From NCBI RefSeq assembly GCF_017599385.1, contig NZ_JAGFPK010000001.1, forward strand, positions 3,231,436-3,295,435: DNA of 64,000 nt. The letters run 5' to 3'. The DNA is from Ciceribacter sp. L1K22. GTDB lineage: Bacteria; Pseudomonadota; Alphaproteobacteria; Rhizobiales; Rhizobiaceae. The notes beneath the pieces are model-generated. The model ran no database searches. It saw nothing but the letters and a program-made list of their open reading frames with translations, and had not been told where the DNA came from. This document shows, piece after piece, positions 54,686 to 63,969 of the stretch (the stretch's first letter is position 1; each line of letters begins with the position of its first letter). Both the position numbers and the translations under genes were made by a program.

Positions 54686-55651
54686 ATGTTTCTGTCTCAA
54701 TTGAAGGCCGGTGGCGTCATTTGCCGCCATGGCGAAGTGGCGACGATCGTGCCAGGCGTTTCCTCGACCTATGAACTCGCTCTGGCTGCTATCAAGGCCA
54801 ACTCTTCGCTGAAAACGGTGATCGAACAGCGCGGCAAAGGGGAAACAGTCAACCTCCCCGACCTCGCTGCGGCAGGCAAACTCGACTGCCCCGTCCGGCA
54901 TCCGGACGCGGCTCACATGTACCTGACAGGCACCGGGCTCACCCATACCGGCTCTGCATCGGCTCGTGACAGCATGCATGCGGATACGACCGGTATGAGC
55001 GATTCCATGAAGATGTTCCGCATGGGCATCGAAGGGGGGAAGCCGAAAGCTGGCGAGACCGGCGTACAGCCGGAATGGTTCTACAAGGGCAACGGTGTGA
55101 TGGCCGTCGCACCTGGCGACGATCTCGTGTCTCCGCCTTTTGCGCTGGATGGCGGCGAGGAGCCTGAGCTCGCGGGCTTCTATGTCATTGGCGAGGACGG
55201 GACGCCTTTCCGACTCGGTTTTTCGGTCGCCAACGAGTTTTCCGACCACGTGACGGAGAAGATCAACTATCTCTATCTGGCGCACTCGAAACTGCGGCAG
55301 GCCGCGTTCGGCCCCGAGCTATTGGTTGCTCCTCTCCCGGATCACGTCGAAGGCACATCGCGTATCCTTAGGGATGGCGAGGTCCTTTGGGAAAAGCCTT
55401 TCCTTTCAGGCGAGGATAACATGTCCCACACCATCGCCAACCTGGAGTATCACCACTTCAAATACGCGCTGTTCTGCCAGCCGGGCGACCTGCATGTGCA
55501 CATGTACGGTACCGCAACGCTTTCGTTCGCCGACGGCATAAGGACCCAGGAAGGCGACGTCTTCGAAATCGACGCTCCGCAATTCGGTTTGCCACTGCGC
55601 AATCGCCTCTCGCGAGCAGCCGAGAAGCCGCTGACCGTCAAGATGCTGTGA
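54686..55651 (+). CDS. gguC: GguC/AraD1, fumarylacetoacetate-hydrolase-family protein
   Basis: 321-residue protein related to the FAH superfamily (GguC, also called AraD1). The C-terminal half carries the metal-binding FAH-type elements (NEFSDHVTEKINYLYLAHSK, and the core around ILRDGEVLWEKPFLSGEDNMSH). FAH-fold enzymes process 2-keto-3-deoxy sugar acids. With the arabinonate-type dehydratase right behind it, a role in 2-keto-3-deoxy-L-arabonate breakdown is reasonable but inferred. ATG 54686 has GAGGA eight bases before; an upstream frame is not supported. Original Agrobacterium work found gguC not essential for sugar uptake. Confidence 0.88.
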   Translation: MFLSQLKAGGVICRHGEVATIVPGVSSTYELALAAIKANSSLKTVIEQRGKGETVNLPDLAAAGKLDCPVRHPDAAHMYLTGTGLTHTGSASARDSMHADTTGMSDSMKMFRMGIEGGKPKAGETGVQPEWFYKGNGVMAVAPGDDLVSPPFALDGGEEPELAGFYVIGEDGTPFRLGFSVANEFSDHVTEKINYLYLAHSKLRQAAFGPELLVAPLPDHVEGTSRILRDGEVLWEKPFLSGEDNMSHTIANLEYHHFKYALFCQPGDLHVHMYGTATLSFADGIRTQEGDVFEIDAPQFGLPLRNRLSRAAEKPLTVKML

Positions 55652-55698
55652 CGCCTGGCCGCTTTGGGCGGCTCTGAAACTGGACAGAGAAGAACATC

Positions 55699-57444
55699 AT
55701 GAGTGCTTTCAAACCGGCCCCTTGGCCCCGCAAGCTTAGATCTCAGCACTGGTATGGCGGAAATTCGCGCGACACGATCTACCACCGCGGCTGGCTGAAG
55801 AATCAGGGCCATCCCCACGACCTGTTCGATGGAAGGCCGGTGATCGGCATCCTCAACACCTGGTCCGACCTGACACCCTGCAACGGGCATCTGCGAGAAC
55901 TGGCGGAGAAGGTGAAGGCCGGTGTGTGGGAAGCAGGCGGATTTCCCGTTGAAATTCCGGTGTTCTCCGCGTCGGAAAATACGTTCCGTCCGACAGCCAT
56001 GATGTACCGCAACTTGGCCGCCCTTTCGGTCGAGGAGGCCATGCGCGGCCAGCCCATTGATGGCGCCGTCCTTCTGGTTGGCTGCGATAAGACCACGCCG
56101 TCACTCGTGATGGCCGCCGCGTCCACGGACCTGCCGTCAATCGTCGTCACCGGCGGCCCGATGTTGAACGGCTACTTCCGTGGCGAGCGCGTTGGGTCGG
56201 GAACCCATCTCTGGAAGTTTTCGGAGGCCGTGAAGGCGGGTGAGATGTCTCAGGATGAGTTCCTCGAGGCGGAAGCTTCGATGTCTCGCTCCAGCGGCAC
56301 CTGCAACACCATGGGCACCGCATCCACGATGGCTTCGATGGTGGAAGCGTTGGGCATGGCCCTTTCCGGTAATGCTGCCATTCCAGCCGTCGACAGCAGG
56401 CGCAAGGTAATGGCGCAACTCTCCGGCCGCAGGATTGTGCAAATGGTAAAGGACGACCTCAAGCCGTCCGACATCATGACGAAGCAGGCTTTCGAAAACG
56501 CCATTCGCGTCAATGGTGCCATTGGCGGTTCAACCAACGCAGTCGTCCATCTGCTCGCTATGGCAGGCCGTGTCGGAATAGACCTGACGCTGGACGATTG
56601 GGACCGGTTGGGTCGAGACATTCCGACTATCGTCAACCTCATGCCTTCAGGTGAATACCTGATGGAAGAGTTCTTCTATGCCGGCGGTCTACCCGTTGTC
56701 ATCAAGATGCTTGGCGAGTCCGGAAAGTTGCACAAGGACGCGCTGACCGTCTCCGGCACCAGCATATGGGAAGAGGTCAAGGACGTCCGGAACTGGAACG
56801 AGGATGTCATCCGCCCGGTCGAGCGTGCGCTCACGCAACAGGGCGGCATCGTCGTCCTGCGGGGTAACCTCGCGCCGAAGGGGTGTGTCCTGAAACCGTC
56901 GGCGGCCTCGCCACACCTGATGAAGCATCGCGGTCGCGCTGTGGTGTTCGAGGACATCGATGACTACAAGGCCAAGATCAACGACGAAACCCTCGACATC
57001 GATGAGACCTGCGTCATGGTCATGAAGAACTGCGGTCCCCGCGGTTATCCTGGTATGGCAGAGGTCGGCAACATGGGTCTGCCGCCGAAGGTGCTCCGGA
57101 AGGGCATCACCGACATGGTCCGCATCTCCGACGCACGCATGTCCGGAACTGCATACGGCACGGTTCTACTGCACACGTCGCCGGAAGCAGCGCGCGGCGG
57201 TCCGCTCGCGATCGTGGCAAATGGCGACTTCATCGAAATCGACGTCGAGGCGCGGAAGGTACATCTCGATATCTCCGACGAGGAAATGCAGCGCCGCCTC
57301 GCCAACTGGCGTCCGCCGGTGGAACCGCCGGCAAGCGGTTATGCGCGCCTGTATCACGATCACGTCGAAGGCGCTGACACTGGTGCGGACTTCGATTTCC
57401 TCAAGGGATGTCGCGGCTCGGAAGTCGGCAGGGACTCTCACTAA
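55699..57444 (+). CDS. IlvD/Edd-family sugar-acid dehydratase (L-arabinonate type)
   Basis: 581-residue [2Fe-2S] dehydratase. Cys61, Cys129 and Cys202 line up with the cluster ligands of Rhizobium leguminosarum L-arabinonate dehydratase (579 residues), and Lys131 with its modified metal-binding lysine. Relatives convert L-arabinonate, D-galactonate and D-fuconate, which share the C2-C4 configuration, to 2-keto-3-deoxy acids. It is distinct from IlvD (branched-chain synthesis) in length and context. ATG 55699 has GAGAAG upstream. It connects sugar uptake (chvE-gguAB) with the aldolase/kinase genes downstream. Confidence 0.92.
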   Translation: MSAFKPAPWPRKLRSQHWYGGNSRDTIYHRGWLKNQGHPHDLFDGRPVIGILNTWSDLTPCNGHLRELAEKVKAGVWEAGGFPVEIPVFSASENTFRPTAMMYRNLAALSVEEAMRGQPIDGAVLLVGCDKTTPSLVMAAASTDLPSIVVTGGPMLNGYFRGERVGSGTHLWKFSEAVKAGEMSQDEFLEAEASMSRSSGTCNTMGTASTMASMVEALGMALSGNAAIPAVDSRRKVMAQLSGRRIVQMVKDDLKPSDIMTKQAFENAIRVNGAIGGSTNAVVHLLAMAGRVGIDLTLDDWDRLGRDIPTIVNLMPSGEYLMEEFFYAGGLPVVIKMLGESGKLHKDALTVSGTSIWEEVKDVRNWNEDVIRPVERALTQQGGIVVLRGNLAPKGCVLKPSAASPHLMKHRGRAVVFEDIDDYKAKINDETLDIDETCVMVMKNCGPRGYPGMAEVGNMGLPPKVLRKGITDMVRISDARMSGTAYGTVLLHTSPEAARGGPLAIVANGDFIEIDVEARKVHLDISDEEMQRRLANWRPPVEPPASGYARLYHDHVEGADTGADFDFLKGCRGSEVGRDSH

Positions 57445-57455
57445 GGAATATGACG

Positions 57456-58382
57456 ATGAAGCCCGTTTCCCTGGCCCTCGTGGGCGTCGGCAAGATTGCG
57501 CGCGACCAGCATATTCCCTCGATCGCCGGAAATCCGGCGTTCGAGCTTGAGGCCGCAGTGTCGCGTCATGGACGGATCGAGGGGATTGAGAACTTCACCG
57601 ACTTCGACGAATTCCTCAAGTCTCGTCCCGACGTCACCGCGGTTTCGCTCTGCACGCCGCCTGAAGTTCGCTTCGACATGGCCGCCAAGGCTATTTCCGC
57701 GGGTCGCCATGTCATGCTCGAAAAGCCTCCCGCTGCCACCATCGGCGAGGCCGAGGCGTTGTCGGAAATGGCAAGGAAGGCGGGCGTCACCCTGTTCGCA
57801 ACGTGGCACTCCCGCTTCGCCACGGCGGTCGCACCCGCCAAGGCCTGGCTATCCGGAAAGGACATCACGGGGGCCGAGATAGTCTGGAAAGAAGATGTCC
57901 GCCGCTGGCATCCGGGTCAGGCGTGGATCTGGGAACCCGCCGGCTTCGGCGTCTTTGACCCCGGCATCAATGCTCTCTCCATCTTGACCGCCCTTCTTTC
58001 CGATCCGGTAATTGTGGAAAAAGCCAGGCTCGAAGTTCCGTCCAACAAGCGGCAACCCATAGGCGCAACACTGCGGATGCGCAGCGCCGCCGGAGTTCCA
58101 ATCTCCGCCGATTTCGATTGGCGTCAGGAGGGCCCGCAAACCTGGGACATCGAGGTCACCACCCGCGAAGGCGTGCTCCGGCTCTCCAAGGGCGGCAGCG
58201 AAATGTATGTCGATGACAAACTGACGGGAACCGGGCCGGATCGGGAATATGCTGGAATCTACGCGCGTTTCGCCGAGCTTCTGCAAAACGGAGAGTCCGA
58301 CGTTGACTTCCAGCCTCTTCGTATTGTCGCTGACGCCTTCCTTTGCGGGGAAAGCGTGCTGACCGATGAGTTCTTCGATTAA
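57456..58382 (+). CDS. Gfo/Idh/MocA-family aldose 1-dehydrogenase (galactose/arabinose)
   Basis: 308-residue NAD(P)-dependent oxidoreductase. The Rossmann motif GVGKIA (Gly10, Gly12) and E89-K-P-P92 identify the Gfo/Idh/MocA family. Members called D-galactose 1-dehydrogenase or L-arabinose 1-dehydrogenase oxidise C1 to the lactone. The setting supports that: dehydratase before, DgoK/DgoA after, ChvE importer upstream. ATG 57456 has AAGGA eight bases before; ATG 57450 is two codons earlier and too close to it. A lactonase for the next step is not in the window. Confidence 0.85.
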   Translation: MKPVSLALVGVGKIARDQHIPSIAGNPAFELEAAVSRHGRIEGIENFTDFDEFLKSRPDVTAVSLCTPPEVRFDMAAKAISAGRHVMLEKPPAATIGEAEALSEMARKAGVTLFATWHSRFATAVAPAKAWLSGKDITGAEIVWKEDVRRWHPGQAWIWEPAGFGVFDPGINALSILTALLSDPVIVEKARLEVPSNKRQPIGATLRMRSAAGVPISADFDWRQEGPQTWDIEVTTREGVLRLSKGGSEMYVDDKLTGTGPDREYAGIYARFAELLQNGESDVDFQPLRIVADAFLCGESVLTDEFFD

Positions 58383-58394
58383 GGCGCAGCTAAA

Positions 58395-59309
58395 ATGAGT
58401 GAGCCATTCGTAGCGGCCGTCGATTGGGGAACCAGCAACTTTCGTGTCTGGCTCCTCGACAGCGATGGCATTGTGCTCGCGGAACGGCAGTCGGCCGAAG
58501 GCATGCAAGGGCTGGCGAAAGACGAGTTCGCTGGAGTCCTTGATCAACATCTCGCGGAACTCAAAGCTGGCGCCGATCTCCCCGTCGTTATCGCGGGCAT
58601 GGCCGGTGCGCGCACAGGATGGATCGAGACAGCCTATCTCGCCGTCCCTGCAAATCTCGATGCGCTCGCGCATGGGGCGGTGAAGGCGCCACACCCCGCA
58701 CGGCAGGTCTACATCCTTCCCGGAGTGTGCCAAAGAGCCCCCCTTGCATACGATGTAATGCGCGGCGAGGAAACGCAATTGGCGGGCGCTTTGGCAGAGG
58801 GCCACCAGAACGGCATTTTTTGTCTGCCGGGGACACACAGTAAATGGGCGTGCCTTGAGGACGGAGTGCTCACTGGTTTCACCACTATGATGACGGGAGA
58901 ACTGTTCGATCTGATCAGCCGACAGTCGATCTTGCGGCTCTCCGTCGACACCTCGTCAAACACTGGGCTCGACATGTCGGCCTTTTCCGACGCGGTAGAA
59001 GAAACGTTTGCGCAGGGATTTTCGCTGATGTCTGCGCTTTTCTCGATCCGCGCGGGTGGTCTTTTAGCTAACGTGCCACCTCCTGCAGCGACCGCGCGTT
59101 TGTCTGGTCTTCTGATCGGCAGTGAGATATCTGCAGCGCTTAAGATGTTTCCCGACAAGAACACTGTTTATCTCGTAGGCTCGGAACGCTTGAACGGGCT
59201 TTATGGTGAAGCGTTGCGGATCGCAACGCGGCCCTCAGTGGTGTTGGATGGTGCAAAGCTGGTTCGCAGAGGACTGTTTGCGGCCGCCGAAACCCTTTTC
59301 TCCAGGTAA
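58395..59309 (+). CDS. dgoK: 2-dehydro-3-deoxygalactonokinase DgoK
   Basis: 304-residue sugar-acid kinase with the ASKHA (actin/hexokinase) fold: N-terminal phosphate loop AVDWGTSNFRVWLL, then GMAGARTGW and CLPGTHSKWA. It phosphorylates 2-keto-3-deoxy-D-galactonate to KDPGal. ATG 58395 is 12 bases after the dehydrogenase stop, with an AAGG site. The next gene is the KDPGal aldolase; this pair is the classic end of the De Ley-Doudoroff galactose route. Confidence 0.95.
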   Translation: MSEPFVAAVDWGTSNFRVWLLDSDGIVLAERQSAEGMQGLAKDEFAGVLDQHLAELKAGADLPVVIAGMAGARTGWIETAYLAVPANLDALAHGAVKAPHPARQVYILPGVCQRAPLAYDVMRGEETQLAGALAEGHQNGIFCLPGTHSKWACLEDGVLTGFTTMMTGELFDLISRQSILRLSVDTSSNTGLDMSAFSDAVEETFAQGFSLMSALFSIRAGGLLANVPPPAATARLSGLLIGSEISAALKMFPDKNTVYLVGSERLNGLYGEALRIATRPSVVLDGAKLVRRGLFAAAETLFSR

Positions 59310-59321
59310 TGAAGGTCCTCC

Positions 59322-59954
59322 ATGTCTCAGGTAAAATGGCCAAATCTCAAGCGAAATCTTGTCGCGATCCTTCGAGGAATAAAGCCTGAAGAGACGGAAG
59401 CTGTTGTCGGCACGCTGCTGGAAGCAGGCTTTGAGGCCATAGAGATACCGCTCAATTCACCGACACCTTTCGTTTCGATCGAGAAGGCGAGGAAAATGGC
59501 GCCAGCCGAAAGATTGATTGGCGCAGGTACAGTCCTGAAGGTCGAGCAGGTACAGCAGTTGCGGGATTGCGGCGGCGACCTTGTTGTCACTCCGAACACA
59601 AATCCGGAAGTTATCCGTGCGGCATCGGCCTTCGGTATGGTCACGATGCCCGGGGCCTTCACCGCGACTGAAGCCCTTCAAGCCGCGGAGGCCGGAGCCT
59701 CGGCACTGAAGTTCTTCCCCGCGAGCGTGCTTGGTCCGGAAGGTATAAACGCGATCAAGGCAATTCTTCCGCCGGATGTTGCGCTGGGTGCGGTAGGCGG
59801 CGTGTCGGAAGTTGATTTCACCCGGTACCGGAAAGTCGGCGTGACGTGTTTCGGACTCGGATCAAGCCTCTACAGACCGGGAGACGATGCCACAATCGTC
59901 GGTCAGCGCGCTCGCAACGTGATCGCTGCCTACGATGAGGCTCTATCAGCCTAA
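59322..59954 (+). CDS. dgoA: 2-dehydro-3-deoxy-6-phosphogalactonate aldolase DgoA
   Basis: 210-residue class I aldolase (KDPG/KDPGal type). Glu41 in FEAIEIPLNSPTPF and Schiff-base Lys130 in ALKFFPASVLGP are the catalytic residues. It splits KDPGal to pyruvate and glyceraldehyde 3-phosphate. The T-P-N-T-N-P motif around residue 92 and the ENSPTP-like stretch favour the DgoA branch over Eda. ATG 59322 is 12 bases after dgoK with GAAGG before it. It is the last gene of the sugar cluster and faces the polyamine operon convergently. Confidence 0.94.
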   Translation: MSQVKWPNLKRNLVAILRGIKPEETEAVVGTLLEAGFEAIEIPLNSPTPFVSIEKARKMAPAERLIGAGTVLKVEQVQQLRDCGGDLVVTPNTNPEVIRAASAFGMVTMPGAFTATEALQAAEAGASALKFFPASVLGPEGINAIKAILPPDVALGAVGGVSEVDFTRYRKVGVTCFGLGSSLYRPGDDATIVGQRARNVIAAYDEALSA

Positions 59955-60011
59955 GCATACCAGTTCTGGCTTACCGCCCGCAGAAGCCGCTGGCGACGGC
60001 GGGTGCGTTCC

Positions 60012-60812
60012 TCAGCGGTCCCCGTTGCTCATTGCGCCAAGCAGTTTGGGCAAGTCGCCAAATCTCGCCACTAGGCCAAAGATGACAGCGGCGACCACGA
60101 CGAAGAAAATCGACACCGAAGCCATGACCGGCGTGTAGCCATAGCGCAGCGCGTTGAAGATCTTGATCGGCAAAGTCTCCATCGTGAAGCCGACTGTCAT
60201 GTAGGCGACGATGTATTCATTGAGCGACAATACGAAAGCAAAGGCATAGCCGGAAACAAGGTAGGGCGTGATTAAGGGCAGTATCACCGTCCGAAAGATC
60301 GTTCGATCGTCAGCACCCATGACGGATGCCGCTTCCACCAGTGAGCGATCAATCGCCGAAAAACCCAATGACAGCGTCACCAGCGGCAGCGTCACGAAGA
60401 AGATTGCGTGACTGATGACCGCCGTCCAGGGCTGACCGTAAGCTCCGGTCGCAGCCCAGAAAGTGAGCAAGCCAAGCGCAGTTATCACCGGCGGCAGCGT
60501 GAAAGGAGCGATGCCGAGCAGCTGGAATATCTGTGCCCAGGGAGCAATTCGACGCCAAAGGAACCAGGAAAGCGGCAACGCGATCGCGACCGCAAGCGCG
60601 GCCGACAGCAACGCCAGTGTCAAAGATGAAAACAACGCAGATCGCCAACCAGCATCGGTGAAGATCGCGCCGTACCAAGATAGCGAAAAGCCCTGCGGCG
60701 GAAAGTTCAGGCTTTGCTTGGCATTTACCGACACCCCAGCGACGACAACGATGGGCGCTGCGAGGAAGAAGCCGATCAGAGTGAAATAGAGGCGTGTCAG
60801 GACCGTATTCAT
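60012..60812 (-). CDS. Polyamine-type ABC transporter permease (PotC-like)
   Basis: 266-residue inner-membrane permease, six hydrophobic helices. The EAA loop is EAASVMGADDRTIFRTVILPLI. It belongs to the spermidine/putrescine branch (binding-protein-dependent permease, PotC side). ATG 60812 overlaps the stop of the upstream permease by four bases. It is the last gene of the leftward operon and faces dgoA. Related iron, thiamine or other small cation transporters share this build, so the substrate is provisional. Confidence 0.9.
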   Translation of the reverse strand: MNTVLTRLYFTLIGFFLAAPIVVVAGVSVNAKQSLNFPPQGFSLSWYGAIFTDAGWRSALFSSLTLALLSAALAVAIALPLSWFLWRRIAPWAQIFQLLGIAPFTLPPVITALGLLTFWAATGAYGQPWTAVISHAIFFVTLPLVTLSLGFSAIDRSLVEAASVMGADDRTIFRTVILPLITPYLVSGYAFAFVLSLNEYIVAYMTVGFTMETLPIKIFNALRYGYTPVMASVSIFFVVVAAVIFGLVARFGDLPKLLGAMSNGDR

Positions 60813-61663
60813 GCTGCCTCTCCCTTGCGACCGATGAGCAACGTCAGTGCGACCATGCCAAGCGTGACCAGCACGAGGAATACGGCCATGGCGGCGGCGA
60901 ACGGCATGTTGGACTGGTAGATCGCCTGATCGGTGATGAGCACCGACAGCGTCCAGTGCGAGGGGCGACCGAGGATCTGCGGCAGCAGATAAGAGCCGAG
61001 CGCGAAGATGAAGACCATGATCAGCGTCGCGATCAGCGTATCGCGCAGCGCCGGCACGACCACAGTAAAGAAGGCGCGGAGCGGCGAGGCTCCGAGCGTT
61101 CGCGCGGCTTCAGTGAGCGTCGGGTCGAGCCGGACGATGGCGGGATAGAGCACCAGCACCGTATAGGGCAGCGCCTGATAGGTCATGCCCGTCAGCACCG
61201 CGCCGAAATTCGGCATCAGCGCCACCGGGCTCCCCATCAAGCCGACCATGACCAGGAGATTGGTGATACCGGCCGTGCGCGAAAACAGCGTCGACCAGGC
61301 AAAGCCGATAATGACTTCCGACAGAGACAGGACAGAGAGCAAGGCCACCAGCCAGATAACCTGCGCCTTGCGGGACATGCGCGCGAGCAGATAGGTGAAA
61401 GGCAGCGCCAAAGCCACACAGACCACGGCAACAGCGATCGCCAGCGCCAGCGAAAAGCCGAGCACGCCGCCGAAGAAGAAGGACAGGAAGCGGGCGTAAT
61501 TGTCGAAGACGAAATCCGGCGAATAGAAACCGGTCGGGTCTCGCTTGAAGAAGGAGACGGCGATCATCGTCGCGAAGGGCACGACGAAGAACAGGATCAG
61601 CATGCCCGCGGGAAAGGCGAGCGGCGCATAGTCGAGCGTGGCCTTGGGCGGTTCGCGTCTCAT
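60809..61663 (-). CDS. Polyamine-type ABC transporter permease (PotB-like)
   Basis: 284-residue inner-membrane permease with six hydrophobic helices and the coupling loop EAARTLGASPLRAFFTVVVPAL. It is the partner of the PotC-like permease. ATG 61663 overlaps the ATPase stop by four bases (ATGA) and its own stop overlaps the next permease start, so the three genes are translated in a coupled fashion. GC content appears slightly higher than in neighbouring operons by eye. Confidence 0.92.
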   Translation of the reverse strand: MRREPPKATLDYAPLAFPAGMLILFFVVPFATMIAVSFFKRDPTGFYSPDFVFDNYARFLSFFFGGVLGFSLALAIAVAVVCVALALPFTYLLARMSRKAQVIWLVALLSVLSLSEVIIGFAWSTLFSRTAGITNLLVMVGLMGSPVALMPNFGAVLTGMTYQALPYTVLVLYPAIVRLDPTLTEAARTLGASPLRAFFTVVVPALRDTLIATLIMVFIFALGSYLLPQILGRPSHWTLSVLITDQAIYQSNMPFAAAMAVFLVLVTLGMVALTLLIGRKGEAA

Positions 61664-62694
61664 GCCGACAGCACCACGGCGGTTTCAGGGTCGATGACGA
61701 TGCCGACATCCTGACCGACAGTGACGACCGGCCGTTCGCGCGGAGTCGAGACCGCGACGACTTCGGTGCCAGACACATCAAGGAAAGTTTCAATGGTGCC
61801 GCCGAGGTCGCGGATGAAGGTGACCTTGCCGGTAATGCGGCCTTCGCCTGGGGCTGCTAGCTTCACGTCTTCTGGCCGAACAGAGAGGCTCGTCTGCCCC
61901 GAACTTGATGGAGCTGAAATGCCCGCGACGCTATGGCCGAGGACAAGCGCCGTTCCGCCCTGTGCGGTCAGCGGTAGGAGATTGGTCGAGCCGATGAAGT
62001 CGGCAACGAAGCGATCGGCCGGCTTGCGATAGATCTCGATCGGGCTCGCCGCCTGGCGGATTTTGCCGCCGCTCATGACGACAACCGTATCGGCCATGGT
62101 CATCGCCTCGCGCTGGTCATGGGTGACGACGATCGTGGTGATGCCGAGCTGCTGCTGCAGCTTGCGAAGTTCCACCTGCATCGCCTCGCGCAGCTTGGCG
62201 TCGAGCGCCGACAGCGGCTCGTCGAGCAGGAAGAGTTTCGGCGAAATCGCAAGAGCCCGGGCAATCGCAACGCGCTGCCGCTGGCCGCCGGAGAGCTTGT
62301 GCACCGGTCGGTCTGCATAGCCGGTGAGGTGGATCATCGCCAGCAGCTCGTCGACCCGCTTCACCTGCTCCTCGCGGCCGATGCCACGGATGCGCAGGGG
62401 ATAGGCGATGTTTTCGCCGACAGTCAGATGCGGGAAGAGTGCCAGCGACTGGAAGACCATGCCAAGATCCCGCTTGTGCGTCGGAACCTGCGTGATGTCA
62501 CGGTCGTCGAGCACCACCGCACCCTCAGTCGGACTTTCGAGACCGGCAATCATCCGGAGCAGCGTGGTCTTCCCGCAGCCGGAGGGGCCGAGCAAACAAA
62601 CGAAAGTCCCGTGCGGCACGGAGAGCTGCACATGGTCAACCGCCGTGAAAGGACCGAACTGTTTGGTTACGGAATTGAGGACGAGGCCAGACAT
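61660..62694 (-). CDS. Polyamine-type ABC transporter ATP-binding protein (PotA-like)
   Basis: 344-residue ATPase. Walker A is GPSGCGKTT (36-44), signature LSGGQRQRVAIARAL, Walker B LFLLDEPLSALD, then a C-terminal TOBE domain (about 260-340, SVRPEDVKL). This build is typical of PotA and related iron/spermidine ATPases. ATG 62694 has GGAG five bases before it; ATG 62697 is one codon earlier. It follows the binding-protein gene after a 186-base gap that contains a palindromic repeat. Confidence 0.93.
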   Translation of the reverse strand: MSGLVLNSVTKQFGPFTAVDHVQLSVPHGTFVCLLGPSGCGKTTLLRMIAGLESPTEGAVVLDDRDITQVPTHKRDLGMVFQSLALFPHLTVGENIAYPLRIRGIGREEQVKRVDELLAMIHLTGYADRPVHKLSGGQRQRVAIARALAISPKLFLLDEPLSALDAKLREAMQVELRKLQQQLGITTIVVTHDQREAMTMADTVVVMSGGKIRQAASPIEIYRKPADRFVADFIGSTNLLPLTAQGGTALVLGHSVAGISAPSSSGQTSLSVRPEDVKLAAPGEGRITGKVTFIRDLGGTIETFLDVSGTEVVAVSTPRERPVVTVGQDVGIVIDPETAVVLSA

Positions 62695-62832
62695 CATGTC
62701 TCCGAAGTCAAGTGGTCAGGGCCCGATGCCCTTTTGGCGCGGCGATAGCATCTCACGCTCGTATTGTATTGCAAACGCTACGGTCCCGGATGGAGCATCA
62801 CGCGTTGGTGGTTGGGTTTTCCCTCACCCTGC

Positions 62833-62856
62833 CCTCTCCCCGGCAGCGGGGAGAGG
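62833..62856. repeat. Palindromic intergenic repeat (CCTCTCCCCG element)
   Basis: A 10-bp perfect stem CCTCTCCCCG/CGGGGAGAGG (62833-62842 with 62847-62856), loop GCAG, preceded by CCCTCACCCTG. This is the type of short dispersed intergenic palindrome common in proteobacterial genomes. It lies between the binding-protein and ATPase genes of one operon and may stabilise the upstream mRNA or attenuate downstream genes. Confidence 0.6.
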
Positions 62857-62880
62857 AGACGTTGGCGCTGTCTGGTCCAA

Positions 62881-63969
62881 TCAACCGACGATCAGTTCCG
62901 TCCACTTCTGATTCAGCCAGTCCGACTTGGTCTGATAGAGGTCGTAGCGGGGCGTGATCGGCTCGATGTCAGAGGAAACGGCAGCAAATTCGTCCGCTGT
63001 CAGGTCGAGCAGTTCACGCTTGACCGTCGGGGCCGTGCCGACCTTGCGCGACAGCGTCGCCTGAATGGACGGCTGGCACATGTAGTCGATGAAGATGTGT
63101 GCTTCTTCGGTCTTGGCGGACGCGCGCGACAAAGCCCAGCAACCCGAATCCTGGATGCCGCCTTCCTGTGGGAAGGTCGAGCGAACCGGCTGGCCGTCGG
63201 CAGCGGCAAGACCTGTGACGTCGTGATAGTACTGGCCCATCGGGATTTCGCCCGACTTCAGCGCCTGTTCGAACTGGGCTTCGTCACGATACCATAGGCG
63301 CACATTCGGCTTCACCTCGGCAAGCTTTTCGAAGACCTTCAGGATTCCTTCCTCGGTGTCGAGCGCATTGGTGCCGCCGAAATGGGTCTTGGCGGTCACT
63401 TCCAGAAGGAACGAGTTCGACACCAGAGCCAGCAGCCCGAGCTTGTCGGCATTGGCCGGATCCCAGAGCGCGTTCCAAGAGGTGGGCGCTTCCTTGTAGA
63501 CATCGGTATTGGTGACGAGGGTGATGTACCAAGCAACGGCACCAACACCTGCGACACGACCGTCCGGGTACTTGTTGACGAAACGATCGATCAGGCCCGA
63601 GGCATTCTTGATCTTGGCCATATCGATAGGAGCCCAGAGCTCGGTGGCCTGCCCCTTCAGCATGGCGACCTGCGACATCATCGAGAGGTCGGCCGGCGCC
63701 TGGCCGGCCTTTGCGGCCTGCTCAAGCTGGACAAGCCAAGCTTCACCGGTCGGCTCGGCGATCGACTCGACGGCGATGCCGGTCGCCTTGGTGAAATCCG
63801 GAAAGATATTCGTGTCGAACGAATCCTTAAAGTAACCCCCATAGACGCCGACCTTGATCGAACGGTCTTGCGCGCGAAGGATCGACGGCATCGAGAGCGC
63901 CCCAACGGCCGCAAGCGAACCGGCGAGCAAGCCACGGCGGCTAGTGGAAGTGGAAAGAATGTCTTTCAT
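62881..63969 (-). CDS. Polyamine-type ABC transporter substrate-binding protein (PotD-like)
   Basis: 362-residue periplasmic solute receptor of family 8. The N-terminus has a twin-arginine signal (S-R11-R12-G-L-L, then a hydrophobic stretch ending LRA at residue 33), so it should be exported folded by Tat. The body (KVGVYGGYFKDSFDTNIFPDFTKATGI and later GDGRV/WYITLVTN-like pocket elements) matches spermidine/putrescine-binding relatives. ATG 63969 has GAGGGA eight bases before; the frame upstream is not needed. It opens the leftward operon; its promoter is at or beyond the window edge. Confidence 0.92.
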   Translation of the reverse strand: MKDILSTSTSRRGLLAGSLAAVGALSMPSILRAQDRSIKVGVYGGYFKDSFDTNIFPDFTKATGIAVESIAEPTGEAWLVQLEQAAKAGQAPADLSMMSQVAMLKGQATELWAPIDMAKIKNASGLIDRFVNKYPDGRVAGVGAVAWYITLVTNTDVYKEAPTSWNALWDPANADKLGLLALVSNSFLLEVTAKTHFGGTNALDTEEGILKVFEKLAEVKPNVRLWYRDEAQFEQALKSGEIPMGQYYHDVTGLAAADGQPVRSTFPQEGGIQDSGCWALSRASAKTEEAHIFIDYMCQPSIQATLSRKVGTAPTVKRELLDLTADEFAAVSSDIEPITPRYDLYQTKSDWLNQKWTELIVG

